Below are positions 50,547-59,923 of a stretch of 64,000 nucleotides of DNA, piece after piece. A program made the position numbers and the translations under genes. The stretch is from Bradyrhizobium sp. LLZ17 (GTDB taxonomy: Bacteria > Pseudomonadota > Alphaproteobacteria > Rhizobiales > Xanthobacteraceae): positions 4,960,001 through 5,024,000 of the forward strand of contig NZ_CP165734.1 of assembly GCF_041200145.1 (NCBI RefSeq), read 5' to 3'. The notes under the pieces were generated by a model that made no database searches, was not told where the DNA came from, and saw only the letters and a list, made by a program, of their open reading frames with translations. Within the stretch, counting starts at the first letter, position 1. Every line of letters begins with the position of its first letter.

Positions 50547-51554
50547 TTAGGCCGCGACCGGCTTCTCGCTGTCGAGATGCGCCATCTGCTCGGCCGCATA
50601 ACGCGTGCCTGAGGCGATGTTGGGTGGAAACGCCTTTGCCAGCGCCGCAAGATGCGCCGGCATCAGCGTCACCTTGGTCGCGCTGAGCGCTTCAGCAAGA
50701 CGGGTGCGGCTCTTGGCGCCGACCAGCGGCACGATCTCCTTGCCCTGCGCCGCCACCCAAGCAATTGCGACCTGCGCCGGTGTTGCGCCGATCTCGGTGG
50801 CGATCGCCCGCAACTGCTCCGCCAGCGCGAGATTGGCATCCAGGTTCGTGCCTTGGAAACGCGGGCTCATCAGCCGGTAGTCCTTGCCGATCTTCCCGGA
50901 GCCTTTGGACCAATGGCCGCTGATCAGGCCGCGCGCCAGCACGCCATAAGCGGTGATGCCGATGCCAAGCTCACGGCAGGTCTTCAGGATGTCGCGTTCG
51001 ATCCCGCGCTCGATCAGCGAATATTCGATCTGGAGATCGACGATTGGATGCACGGCATGCGCGCGGCGGATGGTGACGGAGCCGACCTCGGACAGGCCGA
51101 TATGCCTGATATAACCGGCCTTCACCATCTCGGCGATGCCGCCGATCGTCTCCTCGATGGGAATGCTGGGATCAAGCCGTGCCGGCCGGTAGACGTCGAT
51201 GTAGTCGGTGCCGAGACGCTGCAGCGAATAGGCAAGGAAGTTCCTCGTCGCAGCCGGCCGCGAATCGAGTCCGACGAATTCGCCGGCGGGGCCGCGCAGC
51301 GCGCCGAACTTGACGCTGAGCTGAACCTTGTCGCGCGGGCGATCCTTCAGCGCCTCGCGGATCAGCAATTCATTGTGGCCCATGCCGTAGAAATCGCCGG
51401 TGTCGAGCAGCGTGATGCCGGCATCGAGCGCCGCATGGATGGTGGCGATGCTCTCGCCGCGATCGGCTGGCCCATAGGCGTCCGACATGGCCATGCAGCC
51501 GAGGCCTAGGCTCGAGACGGTGGGGCCGGTTGCACCGAGTTTGCGCTGTTCCAT
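50547..51554 (-). CDS. Aldo/keto reductase
   Basis: A 335-residue AKR, YghZ/Tas-like. The catalytic Asp lies in LLDTGDFYGMGHNE (Tyr is present in FYG), and Lys in VQLSVKFGA. The NADPH site shows IVPLVGAKSRTRLAEAL. The start at 51554 fits MEQRKLGATGPTVSSLGLG. Divergent from a LysR regulator, which likely controls it. Substrate unknown. Confidence 0.9.
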   Translation of the reverse strand: MEQRKLGATGPTVSSLGLGCMAMSDAYGPADRGESIATIHAALDAGITLLDTGDFYGMGHNELLIREALKDRPRDKVQLSVKFGALRGPAGEFVGLDSRPAATRNFLAYSLQRLGTDYIDVYRPARLDPSIPIEETIGGIAEMVKAGYIRHIGLSEVGSVTIRRAHAVHPIVDLQIEYSLIERGIERDILKTCRELGIGITAYGVLARGLISGHWSKGSGKIGKDYRLMSPRFQGTNLDANLALAEQLRAIATEIGATPAQVAIAWVAAQGKEIVPLVGAKSRTRLAEALSATKVTLMPAHLAALAKAFPPNIASGTRYAAEQMAHLDSEKPVAA

Positions 51555-51652
51555 GGTGGCTCTCCTTGAACGGCGGCGCGGGTTGCGCCGCATGACGAGG
51601 GCAGATATGCCTCCGCTCCATTACGCTGATAAGCTGGACAATGCCGAATAGC

Positions 51653-51672
51653 TTGTTCAATATAACGAACAA
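51653..51672. promoter_or_regulatory. Candidate LysR operator overlapping the regulator start
   Basis: TTGTTC and GAACAA are perfect inverted copies with an eight-base AT-rich spacer, spanning the A of the regulator ATG. The size and symmetry fit a LysR-type T-N11-A site. Confidence 0.6.
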
Positions 51673-52586
51673 TGGCCGATCCCGACCTGCGCGACCTCGA
51701 TGTCTTCGTGGCTGTCGCCCGCACCCGCAATTTCCGCCGAGCGGCGGTGGAGACTCGCGTGTCGGTGTCGAGCCTTAGCCAGCGCTTACGAGACCTGGAG
51801 GAGCGCCTCGGGGTGCGCCTGATGAACCGCACCACACGCAGCGTCGCCCTGACCGAGGCGGGCGAGCTGCTGCTGTCGCGCGTGGCGCCGGCTCTGCGCG
51901 ATGTCGGCGACGCCCTGAATCAGGTCCGAGGCCTGCGCGAGGTCGCCTCAGGGCGCCTGCGCATCAACGCGCCGCCGCCTGCCGTGGATCTCGTCCTGAC
52001 GCCAATGATCGGCCCGTTCATCGCGGCGCACCCGCAAGTCGATCTCGAAATCATTGCCGAAAGCGGCTTTGTCGACATCGTCAGCGCGGGCTTCGACGCA
52101 GGCGTACGCTATGGCGAGCATCTCGCGCAGGACATGGTGGCGATCCCGCTGAGCGGCCCTCAGAGCTATGCCGTCGTCGCATCGCCTGCCTACCTCGCTC
52201 GCCGCGGCAAGCCCGGTCATCCGAAGGACCTGCTCGAGCATGATTGCATTCGCGCCCGCTACTCGAGCGGCGTCATGCATCATTGGGAGTTCGAGAAAGA
52301 TGGCCATCTCGTGAAGGTCGATCCGCCTGCCAAGCTGATCTCGACCAATATGGGCCTTGCCATGCGCGCTGCGCTCGACGGTGTCGGCATCTGGGCAACG
52401 CTCGATGGTTATGTCCAGGAAGCCGTGAAATCCGACGCGCTGGTCAGCTTGCTCCAGGATTGGTGCGAGCCGTTCCCGGGGCCTTTTCTGTATTATCCCA
52501 GCAGACGGCAGGTGCCACCGGCGCTGCGCGCTTTCATCGACTTCGTCGCAGACTGGCGCAAGCGCAACGCGTCGCGACCTGCGTAG
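51672..52586 (+). CDS. LysR family transcriptional regulator
   Basis: A 304-residue LysR-type regulator. The N-terminal winged helix spans about residues 5-65 (DLDVFVAVARTRNFRRAAVE, VSSLSQRLRDLEERLGVRLMNRTTR), then an effector-binding domain. Divergent from the aldo/keto reductase with 117 bases between, where an inverted repeat overlaps this gene's start, suggesting autoregulation. The effector is unknown. Confidence 0.92.
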   Translation: MADPDLRDLDVFVAVARTRNFRRAAVETRVSVSSLSQRLRDLEERLGVRLMNRTTRSVALTEAGELLLSRVAPALRDVGDALNQVRGLREVASGRLRINAPPPAVDLVLTPMIGPFIAAHPQVDLEIIAESGFVDIVSAGFDAGVRYGEHLAQDMVAIPLSGPQSYAVVASPAYLARRGKPGHPKDLLEHDCIRARYSSGVMHHWEFEKDGHLVKVDPPAKLISTNMGLAMRAALDGVGIWATLDGYVQEAVKSDALVSLLQDWCEPFPGPFLYYPSRRQVPPALRAFIDFVADWRKRNASRPA

Positions 52587-52626
52587 CAAGGGTGGGGAAA
52601 GGCGCGAAGCGCTTGCCCACCTACAA
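52587..52626. repeat. Intergenic repeat, family B partial copy
   Basis: GTAGCAAGGGTGGGGAAAGG followed by a mutual inverse and GCCCACCTAC resembles the ends of the 34195-34286 element but is truncated. Confidence 0.55.
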
Positions 52627-52666
52627 GCTTCGTCGCGGATCTGCGCAAGCGAGAGACAAATAGATC

Positions 52667-53679
52667 CTAGAGCATGCTCGGCAGCACGCGATCGGGCGGC
52701 TTGTGCGCGTCGAGGAAGGTGCGGATGTTGATGATCACTTTTTCGCCCATCTCGACGCGGCCTTCGATCGTGGCCGAGCCCATATGGGGCAGCAGCGTCA
52801 CCTTGCCGGCCTTCGCAAGCCGCACCAGCTTCGGATTGACCGCCGGCTCGTGCTCGTAGACGTCGAGGCCGGCGCCGCCGATCTCGCCACCTTCGATCAG
52901 CTTGACCAGGGTGTCCTCGTCGGTGACGCCGCCGCGCGCGGTGTTGACGATATAGGCGTCCTTGCGGATCAGCTTCAGCCGCCGCGCCGAGAGCAGATGG
53001 TAGGTGGCCGGCGTGTGCGGACAGTTCACCGAGATGATGTCCATCCGCGCCAGCATCTGGTCGAGGCTTTCCAGTAGGTCGCGCCAAGCTCTTCGGCGAT
53101 CTTCGGCGCGACGGGACGGCGATTGTGATAGTGGATCTGGAGGCCGAACGCGCGGGCACGGCGTGCGACCGCCTGGCCGATGCGGCCCATGCCGATGATG
53201 CCGAGACGCTTGCCGCCGATGCGGTGGCCGAGCATCCAGGTCGGCGACCAGCCGGCCCAGGGTTTTCCTTCCGTCAGTACCGAGGCGCCTTCGATCATCC
53301 GGCGCGGCACCGCCAGGATCAGCGCCATGGTCATGTCGGCGGTGTCTTCGGTCAAAACTTTTGGCGTGTTGGTGACGGTGATGCCGCGCGCATGGGCGGC
53401 CTCGACGTCGATATTGTCGACGCCGTTGCCGAAATTGGCGATCAGGCGCAGCTTGCAGTCGGGCTGGTTGACGATGCCTGCACCGATGTGATCGGTGACC
53501 GTCGGAACCAGGATGTCGGCCGTGCGCGCGGCTTCCGCGATCTGCTCGGCCGACATCGGGGTGTCATCGAGATTGATCCGTGCGTCGAACAGCTCGCGCA
53601 TCCGCGTTTCGATCGAATCCGGCAGCTTGCGCGTCACGACGACGAGGGGCTTTTTTTCACCGACATGTCCTGCTCTCAT
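52667..53679 (-). pseudogene. D-isomer 2-hydroxyacid dehydrogenase, frameshifted
   Basis: A NAD(P)-dependent glyoxylate/hydroxypyruvate reductase-type enzyme. The NAD site GMGRIGQAVARRA, NFGNGVDNID, and the C-terminal catalytic NTARGGVTDE and LPHMGSAT are visible. At 53068-53070 one base is missing from an A run of the coding strand (AAA where AAAA fits), so WK-SLDQMLARMDIISVNCPH is split and the two halves lie in different frames. Adding one base gives 338 codons. ATG 53679 (MRAGHVGEKKPLVVVTRK) is the likeliest start; MRPQRP further upstream is less likely. Confidence 0.85.
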
Positions 53680-53988
53680 GAGGCATTGCAAGCCGCCTCT
53701 GTCGCCAAAGGCCGGCCGTTGAGGCCTCATTAACCCGGTTGTTCGACACTGCCCTTGCCGCGTCGTCCCCGGCGTTTCCTTCAAGCTCTCCCGACGTTTC
53801 CGGCCGGAAAATCGGGGCAAACTGGTTGTTCAGATGTCCGTCCTCTCTATCAGAAGGCCGGGCTAAGACAAGAACCACGGGCATAGGGCTCGGGAACACC
53901 CGCGTGGGGCGGGTCAGGGGCTAACGCGGCAGGGGTTTGGAATGAGTGAGGACCAGGCAGGGCCGGGTCTTCGACAGGAGACGGGTTG

Positions 53989-54519
53989 ATGGCGTTGGGG
54001 CGTTTTTGTTCGGTGATGGCGCTCGTTTGCACCTGGTTGAGCGCCTCGGTCAGCCCCGGGCATTCGGCAAAGGACAGCACGCCCCAGACCGCGAGCGGGC
54101 TGCCGGTGCCGCGCTATGTCAGCCTCAAATCGGACCACGTGAACGTCCGCGCCGGCCCGACCAAGGACAATGACGTCGCCTGGGTCTACACCCGCTCCGG
54201 CCTGCCGGTTGAAATCACTGCCGAGTTCGAGAACTGGCGCCGGGTCCGCGACTCCGAGGGCGCCGAAGGCTGGGTCTATCACTCGCTGCTGTCGGGCCGC
54301 CGCACCGCGGTGGTCACGATGAAGCACAAGGACGATCTCGCGCCGATCTATGACCGTGCCGATCCCGACAGCGCTGTGGCCGCAAAGCTTCAGGCCGGCG
54401 TCGTCACGCAGGTGAAAAAGTGCACCACAAACTGGTGCCACGTCACCGGCAACGGTTTTGACGGCTGGATCCAGCAGGAGCGCCTCTGGGGTGTGTACTC
54501 GGACGAGCAGGTGAACTGA
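53989..54519 (+). CDS. SH3 domain-containing exported protein
   Basis: A 176-residue exported protein with a signal peptide to about residue 27 (SVSPGHSA), followed by two bacterial SH3-like modules. The first is LKSDHVNVRAGPTKDNDVAWVY..EGWVYHSLLSGRRTAVV, the second DLAPIYDRADPDSAVAAKLQAGVVTQVKKC..GWIQQERLWGVY. Such domains bind wall peptides or proteins. ATG 53989 follows an AGGAGA site; an adjacent TTG is less likely. Confidence 0.85.
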   Translation: MALGRFCSVMALVCTWLSASVSPGHSAKDSTPQTASGLPVPRYVSLKSDHVNVRAGPTKDNDVAWVYTRSGLPVEITAEFENWRRVRDSEGAEGWVYHSLLSGRRTAVVTMKHKDDLAPIYDRADPDSAVAAKLQAGVVTQVKKCTTNWCHVTGNGFDGWIQQERLWGVYSDEQVN

Positions 54520-54525
54520 CGCGAA

Positions 54526-54631
54526 GCGTCATCCCGCGGCGATGCACAGCATCGAACCCGGGATCTCGAGCTTCCCCGGTGCGCAATTGCGCACCTGAGG
54601 TCTGGTCCTTCGGACCATCCCGGAATGACAG
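54526..54631. repeat. Intergenic repeat after the SH3 gene
   Basis: GTCATCCCGCGGCGATGCAC leads to the inverse, TCCCGGAATGACA, with further pairs such as GGTGCGCAATTGCGCACC between. It is followed near 54640 by another fragment, GGCCGGGACAAGCCCGGCC. Confidence 0.65.
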
Positions 54632-54697
54632 TGTAAATGGCAATGGCCGGGACAAGCCCGGCCATTGCGACTAAATCAAGCAATTTACGATTAGAGC

Positions 54698-55189
54698 TCA
54701 GCGCTTCTTGCGCAGCCGCACGACCATGTCGATGCGCGCGATCTCGTATCCCGCGGGCACCTCCGGCATCTTGGACAGCGCCAGATGTGGGTCCTCGATG
54801 TCGACCAGCTCATGGCTGTTCTCGAGGTAATAATGGTGGTGCGTGGTGACGTTGGTATCGAAATAGGTCTTGGTGCCGTCGACGCTGACCTGGCGCAGCA
54901 GGCCGGCATCGGTCAGCTGATTCAGCGTGTTGTAGACGGTCGCGAGCGAGACCGGGACCTTGGCCAGTGTCGCTTCCTCGTAGAGCATTTCGGCCGTGAG
55001 GTGGCGTGCCCCCTTGCCGAACAACAGCCAGCCCAGCGCCATCCGCTGCCGGGTCGGGCGAAGGCCGGCGGACTGGAGCATTTCATTGACGTCGTGCCAC
55101 GGGCAGCCGGTCAGGGCCGGCTGGCGGCCGGACAGAAGGGCCGCCGCATGGGCGTCTTCGTCGCGATGGGGCGCGTTGTTTTCGTTCAT
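54698..55189 (-). CDS. irr: Iron response regulator Irr
   Basis: A 163-residue Fur-family regulator of heme synthesis and iron balance. The N-terminal heme-regulatory motif is GCPWHD with Cys29-Pro30, and the second heme site is His117-His119 (TTHHHYYLE), as in Bradyrhizobium Irr. The recognition helix region reads VPVSLATVYNTLNQLTDAGLL. Heme delivered by ferrochelatase triggers its degradation in B. japonicum. ATG 55189 gives this exact numbering; a longer frame exists. It is divergent from fabA, with an ICE-like palindrome between. Confidence 0.95.
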   Translation of the reverse strand: MNENNAPHRDEDAHAAALLSGRQPALTGCPWHDVNEMLQSAGLRPTRQRMALGWLLFGKGARHLTAEMLYEEATLAKVPVSLATVYNTLNQLTDAGLLRQVSVDGTKTYFDTNVTTHHHYYLENSHELVDIEDPHLALSKMPEVPAGYEIARIDMVVRLRKKR

Positions 55190-55553
55190 TTCCAAATTCG
55201 GGCACGCGTGAACACTATCTGTCTGCAATATATGGAGAGATAGATGCAGATGCAAGTTTCTCGCAACTAGAGCGGTTCTAATCGATCGAGGAACCCGGCC
55301 GGCAAGGAACCCGGCCGGCTCCCGTCATTTTACCTTCATGAGACCGCTTTGCCACCCGAAATGCCCTGTGTTAGAGAGCGCGCGGTTCCGCTTACCGATT
55401 TTGGCGCTGCCAGGCATTGAGGTCTGGTCGGCAGTCCAGCCGGGCTCTCGGCATTTGCGTCTGATCGATGGCAATTGGCGCTGCCTACCGGACGAATGGG
55501 GCCCATTTCTGCCAGAAACGCCGCTCAATCGGGGTTAGAACAGAGGCTTCCGC
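55190..55553. other. 364-base irr-fabA spacer
   Basis: The spacer holds the irr promoter on the minus strand, an ICE-like palindrome at 55266-55282, another imperfect one (CTATCT...AGATAG, about 55214-55241), and the fabA leader. I see no gene in it. Confidence 0.5.
55266..55282. promoter_or_regulatory. Candidate iron control element-like site
   Basis: ACTAGAGCGGTTCTAAT matches 10 of 14 informative positions of the iron control element TTTAGAANNNTTCTAAA. It lies about 77 bases upstream of irr. AGAGCGGTTCTAAT-like phrases also occur as dispersed intergenic motifs in this genus, so this call is tentative. Confidence 0.3.
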
Positions 55554-56075
55554 ATGCTGAACAGGCGCAACGGTTACGAATATGAAGATCTTCTGGCATG
55601 TGCCCGCGGCGAGATGTTCGGCCCGGGCAATGCGCAATTGCCGTTGCCGCCGATGCTCATGTTCGACCGCATTACAGACATCAGCGAGACCGGCGGCGAA
55701 TTTGGCAAGGGGGTGGTGCGCGCCGAGCTCGACGTCAAGCCCGACCTCTGGTTCTTCGGCTGCCACTTCAAGAACGATCCCGTGATGCCCGGCTGCCTTG
55801 GCCTGGATGCGCTATGGCAGATGGTCGGGTTTTATTTGGGCTGGAGCGGCGGCGAAGGGCGCGGCCGCGCGCTTGGCCTGAACGAGCTGAAGTTCAGCGG
55901 CCAGGTGCTGCCCGAGGCCCGCAAGGTTGTGTACAACATCGATATCAAACGCGTGATGCGTTCAAAGCTGGTGCTCGGCATCGCCGACGGATGGCTTTCG
56001 GTCGATGACCAGATTATTTATCGCGCAAAGGATCTGAAGGTCGGCCTGTTCAAGCAGGGTACCAGCCTAGGCTGA
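55554..56075 (+). CDS. fabA: 3-hydroxyacyl-[ACP] dehydratase/isomerase FabA
   Basis: A 173-residue dehydratase that forms both trans-2- and cis-3-decenoyl-ACP. The catalytic His71 lies in [17 protein letters not shown], and Asp85 follows (LGLDALW), matching E. coli H70/D84. It is the first gene of fabA-fabB-fabI. Confidence 0.97.
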   Translation: MLNRRNGYEYEDLLACARGEMFGPGNAQLPLPPMLMFDRITDISETGGEFGKGVVRAELDVKPDLWFFGCHFKNDPVMPGCLGLDALWQMVGFYLGWSGGEGRGRALGLNELKFSGQVLPEARKVVYNIDIKRVMRSKLVLGIADGWLSVDDQIIYRAKDLKVGLFKQGTSLG

Positions 56076-56114
56076 GCGCATCACCACGAAGACAACGATT
56101 GAGGCGAGGCTGTC

Positions 56115-57350
56115 ATGAGGCGGGTTGTGGTCACCGGGATGGGCATCGTCTCGTCGATCGGAAACAACACCCAGGAAGTGCTTGCGAGCCTTCACGAGGC
56201 GAAGTCAGGCATTTCGCGGGCTGAGAAATATGCCGAGCTCGGCTTCCGTTCGCAGGTGCAGGGGGCGCCGACGATCGATCCCGCGACGGTTGTCGACCGG
56301 CGTGCGATGCGCTTCCTCGGCCAGGGCGCGGGGTGGAATCACATCGCGATGGAGCAGGCGATCCAGGATTCCGGTCTGGGACCTGACGAAGTCTCCAACA
56401 TACGTACCGGCATCATCATGGGCTCGGGCGGCCCGTCCGCCCGCACCATCGTCGAAGCCGCCGACATCACCCGCACCAAGGGACCGAAGCGCGTCGGACC
56501 GTTTGCAGTGCCGAAGGCGATGTCGTCAACCGCGTCCGCAACGCTTGCGACCTGGTTCAAGATCAAGGGTGTCAACTACTCGATCTCGTCGGCCTGCGCC
56601 ACGTCCAACCACTGCGTCGGCAATGCCTACGAGACCATCCAGATCGGCAAGCAGGACGTCATCTTCGCCGGCGGCTGCGAGGAGCTTGACTGGTCGCTGT
56701 CGGTGCTGTTCGACGCCATGGGCGCAATGTCCTCGAAATACAACGACACGCCCGCCACCGCCTCGCGGCCCTACGACATCAATCGCGACGGCTTCGTCAT
56801 CGCCGGCGGCGCCGGCGTGCTGGTGCTGGAAGAGCTCGAGCATGCCAAGGCGCGCGGCGCGCGCATCTACGGCGAGATCGTCGGCTATGGTGCGACGTCG
56901 GACGGTTACGACATGGTGGCGCCGTCAGGCGAGGGCGCCGAGCGCTGCATGCGCATGGCGATGTCGACGGTGAAGACCAAGGTCGACTACATCAATCCGC
57001 ACGCCACCTCGACGCCGGCCGGCGATCCGCCGGAGATCGAGGCGCTCCGCAAGGTGTTCGGCGTCGGCGAGAAGTGCCCGCCGATCTCGGCGACCAAGGC
57101 GCTGACCGGGCATTCGCTGGGCGCGACCGGCGTTCAGGAAGCGATCTATTCGCTGCTGATGATGAATAACGGCTTCATCTGCGAGAGCGCGCACATCCAG
57201 GAGCTCGATCCTGTGTTCGCCGACATGCCGATCGTGCGCAAGCGCATCGACAACGTCAAGATCGGCACCGTGCTGTCGAACTCGTTCGGCTTCGGCGGCA
57301 CCAACGCCACGCTGGTGTTCAGCCGGCTGGATGGTGACGCTGCTATCTGA
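56115..57350 (+). CDS. fabB: 3-oxoacyl-[ACP] synthase I FabB
   Basis: A 411-residue ketoacyl-ACP synthase for unsaturated fatty acid elongation. The catalytic triad is Cys161 (SSACATS), His296 (INPHATST) and His333 ([10 protein letters not shown]). It begins 39 bases after fabA with [10 protein letters not shown]. Confidence 0.97.
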   Translation: MRRVVVTGMGIVSSIGNNTQEVLASLHEAKSGISRAEKYAELGFRSQVQGAPTIDPATVVDRRAMRFLGQGAGWNHIAMEQAIQDSGLGPDEVSNIRTGIIMGSGGPSARTIVEAADITRTKGPKRVGPFAVPKAMSSTASATLATWFKIKGVNYSISSACATSNHCVGNAYETIQIGKQDVIFAGGCEELDWSLSVLFDAMGAMSSKYNDTPATASRPYDINRDGFVIAGGAGVLVLEELEHAKARGARIYGEIVGYGATSDGYDMVAPSGEGAERCMRMAMSTVKTKVDYINPHATSTPAGDPPEIEALRKVFGVGEKCPPISATKALTGHSLGATGVQEAIYSLLMMNNGFICESAHIQELDPVFADMPIVRKRIDNVKIGTVLSNSFGFGGTNATLVFSRLDGDAAI

Positions 57351-57365
57351 GACCGGTGATTATTT

Positions 57366-57435
57366 CGTCATGGCCGGCCTTCGCCTCGCCGAAGCGGCTT
57401 CGGCCGCGCAGGCGGGACAAGCCCGGGCATGACGA
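57366..57435. repeat. Short intergenic inverted repeat fragment
   Basis: TCGTCATGGCCGGCCTTCGC and GACAAGCCCGGGCATGACGA are inverse copies. The same phrasing occurs near 4739 and 54640. Confidence 0.6.
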
Positions 57436-57455
57436 AGAGCGGAGACTAGTGGGCT

Positions 57456-58253
57456 ATGGAAGGTTTAATGAAGGGCAAGCGCGGTCTGATCATGGGCATT
57501 GCCAATGATCACTCGATCGCCTGGGGCATGGCGAAGACGCTGCAGGCCCATGGCGCCGAGCTCGCCTTCACCTTCCAGGGCGAGGCCCTGGGCAAGCGCG
57601 TCAAGCCGCTGGCGGAATCTCTTGGCGTGGAACTGGTGCTGCCCTGCGACGTCGAGGACATCGCCAGCGTCGATGCCACCTTCGCTGAGCTGCGCGAAAA
57701 ATGGGGCCAGCTCGACTTCGTGATCCATGCGATCGGTTTCGCCGACAAGAACGAGCTGAAGGGCCGCTACGCCGACACCAGCCGCGACAACTTTTCGCGC
57801 ACCATGGTGATCTCCTGCTTTTCGTTCACGGAGGTCGCAAAACGCGCCGCCGAGCTGATGCCGCAGGGCGGCAGCATGATCACGCTGACGTTCGGCGCCT
57901 CTCAGCGCGCGATGCCTAACTACAACGTGATGGGCGTCGCCAAGGCGGCACTGGAAGCCTCGGTACGTTATCTCGCCGCGGATTTCGGACCGCGCGGTAT
58001 CCGCGTCAACGCGATCTCCGCCGGGCCGATCCGCACGCTCGCCGGCTCCGGCATCGGCGAGGCGCGCGCGATGTTTGCGTTCATGCAAAAGCATTCGCCG
58101 CTCCGCCGCGGCGTCACGCTCGACGAGCTTGGCGGCTCGGCGCTGTATCTGCTGTCGGATCTCTCCGGCGGCGTGACCGGCGAGATCCACTATGTCGATT
58201 CCGGCTACAACATCGTCCTGATGCCGAAACCGGATGATTTGAAATCAGAGTGA
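57456..58253 (+). CDS. fabI: Enoyl-[ACP] reductase FabI
   Basis: A 265-residue NADH-dependent enoyl-ACP reductase completing elongation. It has GIANDHSIAWGMAKTL, the catalytic Tyr and Lys in PNYNVMGVAKAAL, and RVNAISAGPIRTLA. The first active-site Tyr of E. coli (Tyr146, LSYLG) is Phe here (LTFGAS). Some rhizobia carry several FabI paralogs; this member is linked to fabAB. It begins 105 bases after fabB. Confidence 0.95.
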   Translation: MEGLMKGKRGLIMGIANDHSIAWGMAKTLQAHGAELAFTFQGEALGKRVKPLAESLGVELVLPCDVEDIASVDATFAELREKWGQLDFVIHAIGFADKNELKGRYADTSRDNFSRTMVISCFSFTEVAKRAAELMPQGGSMITLTFGASQRAMPNYNVMGVAKAALEASVRYLAADFGPRGIRVNAISAGPIRTLAGSGIGEARAMFAFMQKHSPLRRGVTLDELGGSALYLLSDLSGGVTGEIHYVDSGYNIVLMPKPDDLKSE

Positions 58254-58258
58254 TTTCG

Positions 58259-58383
58259 TAAGGTGGGCAAAGGCGCACTTGCGCCGTGCCCACCATGTCT
58301 CGACGATCGCGACATCAGTGGTGGGCACGCTTCCGCCTTCGCTCTTCGTGCTACGGCGAACAAGTCGCTTCGCCGACCCTACA
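58259..58383. repeat. Intergenic repeat, family B copy 2
   Basis: AAGGTGGGCAAAGGCGCACT...GTGCCCACC, with GGTGGGCACG...CGCCGACCCTAC on the other side. Matches the element at 34195-34286. Confidence 0.8.
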
Positions 58384-58398
58384 AATTCCGAGCTCGCC

Positions 58399-58995
58399 TC
58401 AACCCGCCGCGATCTTCTCCGCGCGCTGGAACGCTGATCGCGCCATGCAGCGCGCGAGATAGGCGTCGAAGGCCGGCCGCGACGGCACCATCTTGAACAG
58501 GCGCACCGCGAAATTCAGCCCCGAGCCGACCGTGACGTCGGCGGCGGAAAACTCCTCGCCGAGAATCCACGGCCCCTTCGCGAGTGCAGCCTCGAGCACG
58601 TCGAAGACCTGCGTCGCGCTGCCCCAGGCTGCGGTCGAGGTCGGCACCTCGATCTTGGTGAAAATCTGGATGATGGCGGGCTCGATGCAGCTCGGCGAGA
58701 AGAACAGCCACTGCAGATAGCGCGCGCGGCGCGGATCGGTTACGTGAGGCGCCAGCTTCGTCTCGGGATAGCGGTCGGCAATGTAGGCGCAGATCGCGGC
58801 GGATTCGCCGAGCGCAGCGTCGCCGTCGGAAAGTGCCGGCACCTTGCCCATCGGATTGACCTTGAGAAAATCCGGCGCCTTCTGCGCGCCGGTCGAAATG
58901 TCCGTCAGCACGCGCTCATAGGGCAGGCCGGTCTCTTCCATCAGCCAGAGCGCGGAAAACGAGCGCGAGCGGGGCGAATAGTAGAGCTTGATCAT
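58399..58995 (-). CDS. Glutathione S-transferase family protein
   Basis: A 198-residue GST with the N-terminal thioredoxin-like fold (MIKLYYSPRSRSFSALWLMEE), the cis-Pro motif MGKVPAL and ESAAICAYIADRYPE, and an all-helical C-terminal domain. The catalytic residue at the N-terminus is probably Ser in SPRSRS. Substrate unknown. Confidence 0.9.
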   Translation of the reverse strand: MIKLYYSPRSRSFSALWLMEETGLPYERVLTDISTGAQKAPDFLKVNPMGKVPALSDGDAALGESAAICAYIADRYPETKLAPHVTDPRRARYLQWLFFSPSCIEPAIIQIFTKIEVPTSTAAWGSATQVFDVLEAALAKGPWILGEEFSAADVTVGSGLNFAVRLFKMVPSRPAFDAYLARCMARSAFQRAEKIAAG

Positions 58996-59109
58996 GGCGC
59001 GGACCCTTCCATCAGCAAGAGGCGACGAGGCGCATTCATTGCGTGTTTGCGCCGGATAGGCAACGCACTACGCCTAGACGGAAGCGCCGCTCCGCGAGCG
59101 ACATCTTGG

Positions 59110-59904
59110 TCAACGCGACGGAGACGGACCTTGCAGCAGGGCCGGCAGCGTCTTGTCGAGACTCTTCGTCAGCATCGCGCGCACGCCATCGCGCAGCACC
59201 AGATTTTTGACCGCGTCCGCCGGCTTCGCCGGAAACATCGCAGCATCCAGTATGCGATAGGGGCCACCCAGCTCGTCGTGGAGAGCACGCTGTAGCGCAG
59301 AGTAATCGTCTTCGCGCGCCGGTGCATCACCGATGATTTCGAACGTTCGGCCGTCATAGACGCGCGCAGACATCATCGCGAAGAGAAATACGCGTGCATC
59401 GAGATGGTACGAGATACCGATGCCAAATTCACGCTGAGTGCCGCCGCGCCTGAGCACAGCGATGTAGCGTTCGCAGCGAGTGCGGTTGGCAAGGTATTGA
59501 ACAAATCGCAGGAGATTTCCGTCGTAATCGCGAAAGAACGATCGCTGCCGGCCGGCTTCGGTGAGCTCGTGACGCGTGTACGGAATTCCCCTGACGGAGC
59601 TGCCTGGGGCGGCAGCGCGGACCCGCGAGACGACAAGTTCATCGAGCCCCCAAGCAGCGACCGATGTGTGCGCGTACGTATCTAGAAATTTGAGTGCCCC
59701 ATATTTCTCGACCGAGAAGAGGTCGCCGGCCAATGAGATCACGCCGATCTGGCACGGGCCGCTCTCTACAGGCTTGGCCGGCGTGACGGTTGCCGGCTTT
59801 CTGGCCGAAGGCCTGACGACTTCCATTTTCGGCGTCGATTGCACTTGCCCACCTGTCGGCGACAGCAGGGCATATGAGACCAATGCGGCAGCAAGGACGT
59901 TCAT
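59110..59904 (-). CDS. Exported hypothetical protein
   Basis: A 264-residue protein I do not recognise. A probable signal sequence is at the N-terminus (MNVLAAALVSYALLSPTGGQV), then a Pro/Lys-rich linker (about residues 25-45) and a folded region of mixed strands starting GPCQIGVISLAGDLFSVEKYG. Two cysteines are spaced to allow one disulfide (GPCQIG and TRCERY). It lies 19 bases after a 52-residue exported protein on the same strand, so the two are probably one operon. No catalytic motif is visible. Confidence 0.68.
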   Translation of the reverse strand: MNVLAAALVSYALLSPTGGQVQSTPKMEVVRPSARKPATVTPAKPVESGPCQIGVISLAGDLFSVEKYGALKFLDTYAHTSVAAWGLDELVVSRVRAAAPGSSVRGIPYTRHELTEAGRQRSFFRDYDGNLLRFVQYLANRTRCERYIAVLRRGGTQREFGIGISYHLDARVFLFAMMSARVYDGRTFEIIGDAPAREDDYSALQRALHDELGGPYRILDAAMFPAKPADAVKNLVLRDGVRAMLTKSLDKTLPALLQGPSPSR

Positions 59905-59923
59905 CGGCTCACTTCAACGCGCC

